Positions 23,450 to 35,359 are shown, counted from the first letter of the stretch. The stretch is DNA of 64,000 nucleotides from Perognathus longimembris pacificus (GCF_023159225.1 NC_063171.1:12322326-12386325), one strand, 5' to 3'. Program-made: numbers and translations. Notes: generated by a model not told the origin, from the letters alone.

Positions 23450-24765
23450 GTGTCTATCCATTATTCCTAAGGATGACTATGAGTTCCATATTGGGCTGCG
23501 TATAATGTTTACTGTTACAACATGAGAAAGAAAATAGCTTTCCAGTTTCTGTTTCAATGAATTGCCATCACTGTGGCTCTATCTGTAGATCTAAACAATT
23601 GTACATGACACATATCTGGAAAGTGTGTCTCAGGGTTTGCCATCTCCTTGATAACTATTCCTTATACATGTGCTTGGGCCTACTTGATGTTTTGAGATTG
23701 TGGTCAGTGAATTTAGGAAGGAAACTCATGTACAAAGTAATCATGTTTTAAGGTGAATATTATGTATCAACTTTAACAAATAGGAAAGGGCCAATTTTGT
23801 TAACATATCAAGTTCTTGAATATTACATGCTTTAGCTTGACAGATAATAATGAAAATTTTCACTTCTATGCATGGAAAAAGAATTCAAAATAAATTTAAC
23901 ACCAAATCTATTTGCTACATAGCCATTGTTTTCCAAAGAGTGAAAAATATATTTTCTGTTTATCATCTTTAAGGAGTATTCTTATTTACATTAAAACATA
24001 GTAGCTATTAATAACATGGAAAATGAGATTATAAATCACCTTATATAAAATAATGCAACAATTAATAATAAAGTAATTGTACTATCACAAATATTTTTGC
24101 ACCAGGCATAACATGAAAACAAATCAAATCTTTGCTCAAAGCACCTTTTCAAGTATATATTTTTCTAAAACCTAATTTCACAACCACAAGAACAATGTGG
24201 ATTCTTATAATAGTACTTGCATGAGCCTTCTATACTGCCAATTTAATGTGTACCTTCAGGAGATACCTCACAATTAGAACCCTTTCCTATTCTAGACAGA
24301 AATTTATGTGAATGTGCCAATTTGTGTACTAAATTGTCTAGTTGTGAAGGATTTCAAACACATTAGCTTTTCGTTTTTCATCATTTCTGTGTTCCTATGC
24401 CACAAAATTTCCTCCCTTTCATATTCTGCTTGCTACTTCAGTGTACTTGAACTGCTTCACCCTCAATCTTAATTTAAAAACCTTACTTTATGAAACTTTT
24501 GTATTCTTCAACTAAATATGGCTCATCTCTAAGTAAACTCCATTATTTTCCATCTATAAATATGCTATGACAAAATTCACATATTGCTTATTCTATTTCA
24601 TTCCTTATTCCCAAAGAAAATGATATGTTTTATACATAATATACATATCTAGACATCTATTCTTTCTATATCTAAACACTGATGATATAAGTTTGGCACT
24701 CTTTTAAGTATTTTATATTATCCATCCATCTTAACAAACTTAATTAATTACCTAGTATTATTCTC
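23450..24765. other. Unassigned AT-rich DNA
   Basis: No gene or repeat recognised. Short open frames lack domains. Confidence 0.5.
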
Positions 24766-25653
24766 ATTTAAAAAAATTATATATTCTTTGTCAAAGTGAT
24801 GTACATATAGGTTACAGTTTCATAGGTAAGTCACTGCGTACATTTCTTATCCAACTTGTTACCTCCTTCCTCATTTTCCTCCATGTTCCTCTTCCCCATT
24901 TCCCTCATGAGTTGTACAATTGTACAACTCTGGAAAGTAGTATGGAGTTGTACAGTTGGTTTACAGAATATAGTTTTGTATTTACTCCTGTGGCATTGGT
25001 TTGTCTTTTATCCTTTGTCTCTCCATTTTGAGATTACCCTTCCCTTCCCTAGTTTCAATATATGTATTACAATATCCAGGGTACCAAAATCAGTTACAGT
25101 GATATTAGGGGTAAAACCATGGGGACGAAAGACAAAAAATAAGGTATAATTTCACATGGTATGATGAAAATAACAACAACAATGATAAACCATTTGTTTC
25201 CAAAACTTGCAGTTCATTTTGCTTACATCGTCTTATTTGTTCATATGCATATAATTATTGAGTTATTGTGATCTTCTGTTAGGATTATTCTAGATAAGTA
25301 CTAATTATTCCAGATGAGGGAAACCATAAAGTCTGTTTGGCTGCCCCTGGATCATTTAACTTAGGATGATATTTTTCAAAGTCCTTCCATTTCCTTAGGT
25401 ATGATACAATGCCATTCTTTCTGATACAGGCATAGAATTCCATTGTGTTTATGTCCTACATTTTCTTGATCCACTCATCTACTGAGGAGCATCTGGGTTG
25501 GTTTCCTATTTTACTGATGACAAATTGTTCTGTGATGAACTTAGTTGTGCTGGTGGCTTTAATGTAGTGTTACTTATAACCTTTTGGGTTGATGCCCAAA
25601 AGTGGGGCTGTTGGGTCACAGGGGAACTCTATGTTTAATATCTTGAGGACCCT

Positions 25654-25875
25654 CTATACTGCTTTACAGAGTGGTTGAACAAGTTTACACTCACAGCAAC
25701 AGTGTAGTAGGGTTCCCTTTTGGCCACATCCCCTCCAGCATTTGTTATTATCAGTTTCATTGATAAAGGACATTCTCTCTGGTGTGAGGTGGAATATAAA
25801 TGTTGTTTTGTTTTGCATTTCTTTTATGGTTACTGATATTGAGCACTTCTTCATGTGGATCTTGGCCATTCTCAT
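25654..25875 (-). pseudogene. LINE-1 ORF2 C-terminal remnant in the old L1
   Basis: MRMAKIHMKKCSISVTIKEM ... HLTPERMSFI, then the complete CX3CX7HX4C motif ([18 protein letters not shown]) and LVQPL. Flanking sequence continues the same gene with frameshifts. Diverged from the younger copies. Confidence 0.85.
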
Positions 25876-26074
25876 TTCTTCTTCAGAGGAGTCTCTTTTT
25901 AAGTGTTTAGCCCTTTTGTTTAGGGGACAGTTGATTCTTTAAGGATTTGTTTTGGAGTAATTCAATTTTTTGGAGTTCTACATATATTTTAGATATGAGG
26001 CCTTTGTTTGTGTTATGGCCAGCAAAGATCTCCTCCCAACCTGTGGCCTATCTATTTATCTTGCAAGCTCTGTC

Positions 26075-26192
26075 CTTTGCCATGCAAAAAGCTCTGCAGA
26101 TTGATGCAATCCCATTTTTCCAACCTTTCTTTGCTTTGCCATGCAAAAAGCTCTGCAGATTGATGCAATCCCATTTTTCCAACCTTTCTTTG
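26075..26192. repeat. Perfect 59-bp tandem duplication inside the old L1
   Basis: 26075-26133 and 26134-26192 appear identical; the unit starts CTTTGCCATGCAAAAAGC. Other L1 copies have a single unit. Confidence 0.95.
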
Positions 26193-26595
26193 CTTTGTTG
26201 TGCCTTTAGGCTTTTTAAAAGAAACTTTTTTACTGTTCCAAGGAGCCTAGGTGTTTCTCCTGTTCCTTTCTGCAAAGTTTTTGCGGTGTCTGATTTTACC
26301 TCTGGATCTTTGATCCATTTGGAATTGATTCTGGTGCAAGGATAAGGATCTAGTTGTAGTTTGTTACAGGTGTTGAACCAGTTTTTCCAGCACCATTTGT
26401 TGAAGAGGCTGTCTTTGTTCCATCCTAGTTTTTAGCTCAGAGCTATAAGATTTCCTCTAAGTACTCACTTTGCTGTCTCCCAAAAGAGATGGTATTTTGT
26501 GTGCTCATTTTGGTAAAATGCCATAAAAATTTTAATTTCTATCCTGATTTCTTTGATGAACCAACGATGGTTCAGCAATGTTCGCTCAGTCTCCA

Positions 26596-28025
26596 TGATT
26601 TGCAGGATTTTCTTTTTTTTTTGTTTTTAAAGTTTTTATTATAAAACTGATGTACAGAGAGGTTACAGTTTCATAGGTTAGGCATTGGATACATTTCTTG
26701 TACTGTTTGTTACCTTGTCCCTCATACCCCTTCCCCCCTCCCCCTTCCCCCCCCCCCCCGCGGTGTTCGGTTCACTTACACCAAACAGTTTTGCAAGTAT
26801 TGCTTTTGTTGTTGTTTCTATTATTTTACCCTTTGTCTCTCAATTTTGGCATTCCCTTTGAATTTCCTAATTCTAATACCAGTACACACTGTTTCCCATA
26901 CACTCAGATAAGATTACAGAGATAGTGGAGATACAATCACCAGAAGGTGATACACGAACATCATCAATAGTAGAAACTAGAGATACACATGGGATGTTGA
27001 AAGTAGTTACAACTGTGATATAACAATCATTTCCATAAAATGGAGTTCATTTCACTTAGCATCATTTTATGTGATCATAAGGGTATAGCTATTTGGCTCT
27101 TGTGATCCTCTGCTGTGACTTGCCTAAACCTGTGCTAATTATTCCCAATAAGGGAGACCATAGAGTCCATTTTTCTTTGGGTCTGGCTCACTTCACTTAG
27201 TATAATTTTTTCCAAGTCTTTCCATTTCCTTACAAATGGGGCAATGTCATTCTTTCTGATAGAGGCATAAAATTCCATTGTGTATATTTACCACATTTTC
27301 CTGATCCATTCGTCTACGGAGGGGCATCTGGGTTGGTTCCAGATTCTCGCTATGACAAATTGCGCTGCAATGAACATTGTTGTGCTGGTGGCTTTACTGT
27401 GATTTTGTTTGTGTTTTTTTTGGATAAATACTCAAAAGTGGGGTTGCTGGGTCATAGGGTAGTTCTACATTTAGCCTTCTGAGGACTCTCCATACTGCTT
27501 GCCAGAGTGGCTGAACCAGTTTACATTCCCACCAACAATGAAGTATGGTTCCCTTTTGGCCACATCCCCTCCAACAATTGTTATTGTTAGTTTTCTTAAT
27601 ATAGGACATTCTTACTGGGGTGAGATGGAATCTCAATGTTGTTTTGATTTGCATTTCTTTTATGGCCAGTGATGTAGAGCACTTTTTCATATGTCTCTTG
27701 GCCATTCTCATTTCCTCATCAGAGAAGTCTCTTTGTAGGTCTTTAGCCCACTTGATGAGTGGGCTATTAGTTCTTTGCGGTTTTGTTTTGGAGGAAGGTA
27801 ATTTCTTTAGTTCTGCATATATTTTAGATATGAGGCCTTTGTCCGTTGAATGGCTGGTAAAGATCTTCTCCCAGTCTGTGGGCTTTTTGTTTATCTTGCA
27901 AGCTATGTCCTTTGCCGTGCAGAAGCTCTGCAGTTTGATGCAGTCCCATTTGTCCAACCTTTCTTTGATTTGCAGCCTTTCTGGGTCTTTGTTCAGGAAG
28001 TTCCGTCTGATTTGCAGGATTTTCT
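26596..28025 (-). mobile_element. Young 5'-truncated L1 (1.39 kb) with 18-bp TSD
   Basis: TGATTTGCAGGATTTTCT lies at 26596-26613 and 28008-28025. The insert 26614-28007 reads, on the minus strand, ORF2 C-terminal region, about 0.5 kb of 3' UTR with a G-rich tract, and an A-tail. The target was the older L1, in the same orientation. Confidence 0.97.
27394..27957 (-). pseudogene. LINE-1 ORF2 C-terminal region, 187 codons open
   Basis: Begins [20 protein letters not shown], then [40 protein letters not shown], the Cys motif CWRGC...H....[18 protein letters not shown] and [16 protein letters not shown], and stops at 27394, short of the usual end. The remaining C-terminal sequence (FIAAQFVIAR ... 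WYIYT region) follows with further stops. The reverse transcriptase domain is absent because of 5' truncation, so it cannot be an active enzyme. Confidence 0.9.
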
Positions 28026-28629
28026 ATGGTAGTTTTTTTTTGTTGAGCTCTAATTTTATTTGGTCTGAGAGAATGAGGGTAATGATTTCAATATTTCTGA
28101 ATTTGTACAAATTTGCCCTAAAATGTGATTTATTTTGGAGAATCCTACATGTACTGCTGAGAAGAACATATATTCTGTTGTTGCTGGGTGGAATATTCTG
28201 TAGATGTAGGTTAAGTCTTAGTTGATCTATGCAATTGTTAATTTTGGGGTTTCTTTGCTCAGTTTTTGGGGTGTGGATCTGTCCAGTGATGTGTTAAAGT
28301 CTCCAACAATCAATGTGTTTGGGTCTGTTTGTTTTTAGAGTCAGTAGTGTTTGTTTGATGAAGTTGAGTGCTCCAGCATTTGGTGTAAAGACATTTAGGG
28401 TGGTTATATCCTCCTGTAGGAGGGATCCCATTATTTGTATGCAGTAACCTACTTTGTTTCTTCTTACTGACTTTTATTTGAAGTGAATTTTATCTGATAC
28501 TATGATTGCAACTCCGGCCTGCTCATGGGAGTCATTTGCTTGATAGAATATGCTTGTTTTTGTGGGTAAGATGTGTCTCTTGAAGGCAGCAGAAAGATGG
28601 ATCTTGGCATTTGATACATACTGGTTATC

Positions 28630-29460
28630 AAGAGTCCACATGACCCTGGAAGACTAGAATTGCTAGGTCTAGAAACAGCTTAATAAGAGCCACTCAAAAC
28701 TAACTTTCATAGTAAAAGCAAATGAAGAGAGCCTAGAACCCACAATTATCTTACTCCATAAACTGCTTAGAAAGATTTTTCCCTTTTGAGAAAACAAGAA
28801 ATAAATAAAATACACTGAGATTTGACAAAGGAGAAGTTGTAGGATGAAAAATAACTGAATACAGTTTTGTTTTTTTTTCATGTACCTTCCAATAGAAGTT
28901 TCGGAGTAGTGTGTAGTGGAGATCTAAGTGAAGGCTGCTGAAAAATCTTCCTCCTGAATAAAGTGCCTGAGAGTGAAACAATCCCAAATGCCTACCTCTT
29001 TCCAGCAATTCCCCTCACTGAATAATGAATTGGCTGCCACCATGGCTCATTTGGGGAAGCAGTTTTCTTTCTGAGTACTGATATATGAGGGCTCTGTAAT
29101 TACTAGAATAATTGAGTATGTACATTCCTATTATTTCTGGGTGATACTCTGCATGTTTTCACAGAGTTGTTATCATTTGGGTTAGTAGACTAGGTAAAGA
29201 TCATGTCATCCCCACTGGGTGTGAAGGCTTAACTGGAATACTTAGTTGAGGAAAGGGCATATGCAGTTTACTTGAGTCAGTAGTTTTATCTTCTGGTGTG
29301 CTAAATATCAACACTTCTTTTTCACCTTTCTACAAACTGAATCAGAGCTTTACATTTTCAGGCAACATGGTTCCTAAGTCTTTGAATAAGATTCTATTAA
29401 CTAGAGAAGCATCTATGTTTCCACCTACAGAAAATCAACTATAGAAATTTTCATGTTCTA
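28630..29460. other. Unassigned DNA
   Basis: Two short overlapping minus frames (28669-29008) show no recognised domain. No repeat recognised. Confidence 0.4.
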
Positions 29461-29464
29461 TAAT

Positions 29465-29562
29465 CCTGTGAGCTATCTTTCTACCTGTCTGTCTGTCTGT
29501 CTATCCAGCTGTCTATGTATCCATTCTTCTATCTATCCACCATCTACACATCCATCTACCTT
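29465..29562. repeat. Degenerate (CTGT/CTAT)n microsatellite
   Basis: CTGTCTGTCTGTCTATC followed by imperfect ATCTATCC-type units. Confidence 0.8.
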
Positions 29563-29564
29563 AT

Positions 29565-30610
29565 ATTCTACTCTGTGGTACGCTCTGAGAAATACAATTA
29601 TTTATTAATTAAATATTCAAACAATATACAAACATTTTCCATAAAATATCCATAGGAAAATAAATATTCCATACAATAATACCTCTTGTACTTATACATT
29701 GTGTCCCTGCCTAATGGAACTTGGGGAAGAACATTCCATTTGCTTCCCTATCTTCCACTGCAATACTAAATCTAAACTTTCTTGCTGTAAACTTTTTTGC
29801 TAATACAAGTTGTTAAATAGCAACTGCGTACTTTACTGACCATATATAATTGGCACTTCAGAGTTAACACTCTTCCATTTTTCTGTTTGTCTCCCACACT
29901 GCAGTTTGAAGTCTATCAATTCAGGATCATTTACTCCACATATAGCAACATTCTTGACTCTTTAGGAATTTAATAGATCTCTAATGAGAGAAAACAGAAG
30001 GAGAAATCTTAGACTGTCTAAGTGGAGAACTTGTCAAATTCAGTCTTCTGTCAGTGTTGCATTTAAAAAATTCAATTTCAAACAAAATTACCCTAAGTTA
30101 TATAATCTTTACAGAAGTTAAAAATATTTCATTAATATTCATATAAATTCAATTTTAAGTATTAAATTTGGGTAATATTATCAGTGATTCTATAGCTATA
30201 AGGCACATTTTTATTGCTTCTTTTCTCTCCATTTTCTTTAGTCTTCATTTCTCATTTAACCACCATTCCCTTAAAAAGAACAATTGCTTTGCCCACTCAA
30301 GTGCTATACTTAATATTATAGCCTCTCCTTGTAGCCAATATTCTTGTGAACAGTTTCCAATTAGATAAACTTATTGTATGGCCATTTGATCAAATCTCTG
30401 GGTTGATTTCCAGAAGTAGGGACTACATTGGAATTTTTATAGTCTAGATCAGGTGGTTGTGCAAAAAACATTGCTTTTACATAATTAAATTAATATTTAG
30501 AGATATTTTTTCACTGTTTTCCTTGCTTTTCCACTTGTATTAAATGTGTTTAAGCATATTTTTCATAACATCATAATTGTATTTGAATTTACATATGACT
30601 AAGTATTTCA
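29565..30610. other. Unassigned AT-rich DNA
   Basis: No gene or repeat recognised. Confidence 0.5.
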
Positions 30611-30613
30611 AGT

Positions 30614-30841
30614 CACCTTGTCTTTTTTTTTTTTTTTGGCCAGTCCTGGGCCTTGGACTCAGGGCCTGAGCACTGTCCCTGGCTTCTTCCCGCTCAAGGC
30701 TAGCACTCTGCCACTTGAGCCACAGCGCCGCTTCTGGCCATTTTCTGTATATGTGGTGCTGGGGAATCGAACCTAGGGCCTTGTGTATCCGAGGAAGGCA
30801 CTCTTGCCACTAGGCTATATCCCCAGCCCACCTTGTCTTTT
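30614..30841 (-). mobile_element. IDL-Geo SINE (GCGGGAAGAAG variant) with 13-bp TSD
   Basis: CACCTTGTCTTTT lies at 30614-30626 and 30829-30841. Poly(T), right monomer (GCCAGTCCTGGGCCTTGGAC) and ID-like monomer (GGGGAATCGAACCTAGGG ... TATATCCCCAGCCC). It carries the diagnostic CTTCTTCCCGCTCAAGGC and TATCCGAGG seen in the copy at 56.1 kb. Confidence 0.97.
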
Positions 30842-30929
30842 GCTTTGCTTTCTTTTGTAGTCTCTATCTGGGACAAACAGAGTTGAGTTTCATTTGATCC
30901 TCCAGGTGTTATGTTCAATTGGTTTGTTT

Positions 30930-31275
30930 AGTTTTGTTTCTCTTGTACTCCCTTCCTGTGGTTGTACTCTGGCTACCACTGTATCACATCTGAGTACCCT
31001 GGATACTCTTTATATGGGTATTAGAACTGGGGAAGGGAGAGTGAATAGCAAAATCGAGAGACAAAGAACAAAAAAACAAACCATTCAAAAAGCAACCTTT
31101 ACAAAACCATTTGGTGTAAACCAACTGGATGACTCTTGCAGGGAGAGGGGTAAGTAGAGGGGGGAGGGGGAGAAAATGAGGGATGAGGTAACAAATAGAA
31201 AAACAAATGAACTCACTGCCCTTCATATGACTCTTTAACCCCTCTGTGCCATATTTTGACATTAAAGAAAAAAAA
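30930..31275 (+). mobile_element. L1 3' UTR fragment, plus strand
   Basis: TTGTACTCCCTTCCTGTGGT, TCACATCTGAGTACCCTGGA, AAACCATTTGGTGTAAACC, a G-rich tract at 31141-31172, GAGGTAACAAATAG and a terminal ACATTAAAGAAAAAAAA. Older than the copies at 36 and 38 kb. Confidence 0.9.
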
Positions 31276-31279
31276 TGTA

Positions 31280-31735
31280 GTTATAAATGTTGAATGCTTT
31301 TATGATTATTTTCCTATGAGCAATTCAATAATTCATACTATTTCTGTTTCTAATATAAAAGTTGTAATACTAATGAGCTATCATTGGTCTGATTCCTGGG
31401 GCTCCTCTATACTATGTTCCTAAATGAGGCCTTCTGTATCCTCCCCTTCCAGTTACTCAGTTATGACTTTCTTTATAATATTCTAGTTTTCATATGTGTG
31501 TATGCATATCATTAAACCCAGCTATTGTAAGTTATTTTTATTCTAGCCACTACAATTAGCAAGGAAATGCATCAGCAATAAGAAATTTTCTTAATATCAA
31601 TGTATTCTGGGTATATACTAAGCTCTCTATAAACATTCTGTGGATGTATACACACATGCATACATTCACTTATATGTGCATGACTGATTATTTAAATTTA
31701 AAAACTTACAAATACAGTGTGGGCCCCATCAAAAA
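31280..31735. other. Unassigned AT-rich DNA
   Basis: No feature recognised. Confidence 0.5.
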
Positions 31736-31739
31736 GAAT

Positions 31740-33330
31740 CCAAGAAATTAAAGCACACACAATTTTTTTCAGGGCAATATTAGTGAAAAATCATATAATG
31801 ATTAGAGGATAGAATAATACAAGCATCAACAGTCTTGACTCTAAGCAGCAAATAACACAGTAGAGACTGAATTCTGAACAGAAAAAGAAAATCACCAGAA
31901 TTCATGAACGAAATAGAATAGTAGACAAGTACAGAGAAACAGAGGTAAGAGAAAAAAGAAAAACTAAATACAGAAAATAGTTCCAGGCCTGCCCCCAGCT
32001 TCTCAGGAGGAAAGCCAAAAACATTACCACAAATATATATAAGCTTGAAATTCTCACTCAAAAATACTCTATCCCTTGACCCAGACACAAAAACATGAAA
32101 GTAGGATATTATTCTTGGGAAAGAGCCTATTGTTTAGGATTAAGTTTGTTTATCAGATTTGGAGAGGGAAGGGGAAGCCCAGAAATGGTGGGACAAAGGG
32201 TGAACTAATTCAGCAGAGATATTCACTAGACATTATGTTGAATATGTACTCCTTCTCTGAGTTATGTAACTGCAACCCCTCAGTACATCACCTTTACAAT
32301 AAAAATAAATTTAAAAAAAATGCTACACGGAGGGCTTAAAAGCCCTGCTCAGGGAGTCTAGAAATGCTATGATATAGTTTAGGTTAAAAGATGGCAACAA
32401 GACATGGTCATGGATGCCCAGAGACAGGATCTCTTAGTTTTTCCTCAGGTAGTGCAAACTCAGGGCTTTGTTTTACCCCTAAGATGAAATGCAGTAAGAG
32501 ACACCCTGACATTTGTGCACTTGAGGCTCCTGGAAAGACAGTGTAAGTGAGGGTGGGAACTCTCCCATCTCTTAAAATGGAAATTCACCTTCAGCCAACA
32601 GAAGCACTTTGTAGTGAAAGAAGGAAAGTTACTACAGTGAGAGCTGCCAATGTGCAGAGAAATGATCCTTACAAGAGGCTACACTTGCTTTACCTCAAGT
32701 TTAGAAGTGCTTGGAATGAGGTCTGGTGTCCTATGCATTGAGTGATGAGCTAGTCCTCTCATTCCTGTGTTGAGAGATAGGATCTCGGCTTTTACTACAT
32801 TTCCCTGACTGCACAGTAACAAAAGTGTAGCAAGATAAAGTGATGAAACATTTCCAGTGACTTGAGATTAGATGCATAAATCCCACATGGGAACACAAGC
32901 TTTTATTTTTGTTTTTCCCCCTCCATTTGCATTTCTCTGCCATGAATCAACAGTTTCACAACAAAAGTTTTGAGCCACTTTATAGTACATGAAATCTTAA
33001 ACAAACTGAAAAGAACATTGATAATAATGATCAATAAGACTAAAGAGAACATGTTAAAGAGGAACAAATAAAAAAATTACAAATAAAAAATTGAATGAAC
33101 CAAAAAAGAATAACTAAATGAAGTAAGAAAGACAATGCAGGGTGTCATAAAGGAATTCAATGTGCATATTAAAAATAAAATGGGAAAATGCAAATGAAAA
33201 TTTCAACAATTCAAGTGAAATTAAGTCAAAAGCCTTGCTAAAAGTATGGGGGGGAATGAGCTTAGAGTACCAAGGATTAAAGAAAAGTGAAAAGTATAAG
33301 CTTAATCAGACAAAGACAAACAAAAATACT
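31740..33330 (+). mobile_element. Probable ancient L1 5' UTR/ORF1-type element
   Basis: An A-rich sense strand with a block (GAGAAACAGAGGTAAGAG ... CTTCTCAGGAGGAAAGCC) and a later lysine/glutamate-rich pseudo-coding stretch (about 33000-33330). Its order of landmarks parallels the copy at 40.9-42.6 kb: AAAGAGCCTATTGTTTAGG at about 32120 compares with ACAGAGCCATTGTTTGGG at about 41414, and CCCTGCTCAGGGAG with CACTGCTCAGGAG. I infer a decayed L1 5' region (or a HAL1-like ORF1-only element). Interrupted by an L1 3' end at about 32150-32325. Confidence 0.4.
32150..32325 (+). mobile_element. Old L1 3' end
   Basis: GAGAGGGAAGGGGAAGCCC (G-rich tract), GTAACTGCAACCCCTCAGTA, ACCTTTACAATAAAAATAA and a poly(A) end parallel the L1 3' UTRs elsewhere in the window. 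Confidence 0.65.
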
Positions 33331-33334
33331 TAGA

Positions 33335-33610
33335 AAATAAAATGGAAATTGCAAGAATCCTGGGATATAATAAAAAGTCTAAAGTGTAAATCATATGGAA
33401 TAAGTTCTAGCTATAGGTTAAGAAAAAATATTCAGTTTTTGGTTACCAGAAAACTCCCCAAATCTTGCTAGAGAGTCACATGGGAACAGGAGTCTTTCTG
33501 AATACCAAACAGGCACTATCAGAGAATATATAATCCAAGATATTTTATAGTTGACATTAACTACACAAAATACAGAAAATATTTTGGAAGCTGTAGGTGA
33601 AAAGCAATGA
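33335..33610. other. Unassigned DNA
   Basis: No recognisable feature. Confidence 0.4.
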
Positions 33611-33611
33611 G

Positions 33612-33715
33612 AAGGCCAGAAGTAGTGTTGTGGTTCAAAGTGGTGGAGCACTAGCCTTGACGAAAAGAGCTCAGGGATATCATCTAGGACCTGATTTCAA
33701 GACCAACATGGGGGG
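33612..33715 (+). mobile_element. Right (Geo-type) SINE monomer only
   Basis: AAGGCCAGAAGTAGTGTTGT, GGTTCAAAGTGGTGGAGCAC, TAGCCTTGACGAAAAGAGC and ACCTGATTTCAAGACC follow the right monomer without a left partner. Confidence 0.75.
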
Positions 33716-33777
33716 TGGGGATATTTTGTAATATTCCTTCTCATTTGCTACTCTAAAAGTATGTCAGTATCTGTAGC

Positions 33778-33918
33778 ATATTTATGTATACATATATATG
33801 TATACATACATACATATACATGTATGTATATACATACATACACACATATATGTATGTACATACATGTATATGTATGTATATGTATATACACATATATGTA
33901 TACATATATATACATATA
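33778..33918. repeat. (TATG/TACA)n microsatellite
   Basis: Alternating TATGTATACATACATATA-type units, near-palindromic; the overlapping three-frame open stretches here are repeat artefacts. Confidence 0.95.
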
Positions 33919-33919
33919 T

Positions 33920-34850
33920 CTCCTTATTCTCTATATCCAGCAACAAAATGGAAAGCCAGTGTTTTCAGCCTGTCAAGAAATTTAGGCCATGATACTATAT
34001 CTTTGCAACATCTAGGATACAAAACCTGATGTAATATATTCTATTATTTCTTTGGTCTAACCTGGTAGTTTGCTTTTCTGCTGAAATGTATTGTGTTTTT
34101 TTAAGAAAAAAAGTATTAAGAAAAAGTATTTCTAATTTTTTTTTACATTTTTAAGGCAAAAATATTATTTAACCTTAAGGCATAGTTAGCACATAAATCC
34201 TGTCTCAGGATAAATTATGTAGTCAAAATGCTGGCTTTGAAGAATGATAAAGTACTGAGAACTAATATTTACCACTTCAAAGCAACACATATATTAGTGC
34301 CAACAAAGAAGCAGTCATGTATTTTTCACTTCTAGAGATGCAACACCAGCTGGTTTTCCAGAAATAATGAATGTATTATTACTTTTTTGTATATGTGTAA
34401 TGTACTGATGTAGATCATGTCATCTTATATTCTTCTGCTCTATTTTGTTGCTTTCATTGGTGTTAAAATATAACCTATAGTTACTATAGAGTTGCCAAAT
34501 AGTTCACTGCTAACTATTTGTAATTTTTGAAAAATAATATTATTAATAATATTTCTTTACTTTTTGTGAGACCATACCTTATAGCTTTGTAACAATTTTG
34601 ATTTACAGTAGCATTTTGAGAAATAAATAAATAATAGAAATCAAGTGCATCATTAAAGTAAAGAAACCCTAGGATTCTAAAGTCATGTATACAGGATATG
34701 AACATCTTTGAGAAACTGGAAGAAATTGCCAACCAAAAGTATAGTTACATGTGAGTTTGAATGGTTACATTTAGTAATGTTTTCTTATATATGCTCCTTT
34801 TTTTGTTTACTCATTCATTTTTATGTAACATTTCTTATACCTGTTTATTT
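33920..34850. other. Unassigned AT-rich DNA
   Basis: No recognisable feature. Confidence 0.5.
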
Positions 34851-34855
34851 GTAAC

Positions 34856-34940
34856 TTTTTTTTCCTGTGATACATATGCAAAGCAGGCCCTCATACATAC
34901 TAGTCGAGTACTCTGTCACTGAGCTGCATCCACAGACTTC
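34856..34940 (-). mobile_element. ID-like monomer, degraded
   Basis: Plus strand GAGTACTCTGTCACTGAGCT followed by GCATCCACAG is a reversed tRNA-Ala/ID-like A-box region; no right monomer is attached. Confidence 0.6.
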
Positions 34941-34944
34941 TATG

Positions 34945-35355
34945 GTATTACTGTTCATTTATCTATCAACACATGCAATCGTGCTTTGGTGATCACATTT
35001 CCTCAAGTCCAGGTAGGAGAGGGGGAATCGTGGACAGGAAAGAGAGCCTCTTCTGGCATTGGAGTATAACCTCCTTCTGCCTCCACACCTGTACTCTGCT
35101 CTGCCCCTCACCAAGGATTCCACTCTGTTGCCAAGTACCAATATCTAGGCCCTTGAGCCTGGATTGGCTGAGCAGCTCTGGTCCTTTTTGATGTGGCAGC
35201 CACTGGTCCATCTGTGTCATGGGAGGCATCATGAAGCAACTTGGGACAGCTTCAGGGCACGAGCCCCAAAGGCCTGCAGCGTCTGCTGAGGTGCTAGTTC
35301 TAAGCACGAGGATCTTTCTTCTTTTTTACTTTTAAGGTCTCCTCCATTCCCCTCT
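34945..35355. other. Unassigned, comparatively GC-rich DNA
   Basis: Several short overlapping frames on both strands (34959-35307) show no domain. No named repeat. Confidence 0.4.
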
Positions 35356-35359
35356 ACCC

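Larger units (their letters stand above)
24768..28628 (-). mobile_element. Old L1, internally deleted, split by a young L1
   Basis: The 3' end is at about 24768 (older 3' UTR type: ACAGTTTCATAGGTAAG, CTCCTTCCTCATTTTCC). It continues leftward-reading through the ORF2 tail (about 25330-26420) and then jumps at about 26430 to the central/5' ORF2 region homologous to window positions 20-820 (CCTCTAAGTACTCACTTTGC ...). That portion resumes after the young insert at 28026 and ends at about 28625, so the copy is 5' truncated within the endonuclease coding region. The jump means several hundred codons of ORF2 are missing. No TSD recognised. Confidence 0.85.

Noticed and set aside
27620..28225. A 201-codon plus-strand frame
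   Set aside because: Antisense shadow of L1 ORF2; the coding signal with family motifs is on the minus strand.
33761..34029. Three overlapping plus-strand frames rich in Tyr, Ile and His
   Set aside because: All arise from one (TATG/TACA)n repeat; every frame is open because the repeat lacks stops.
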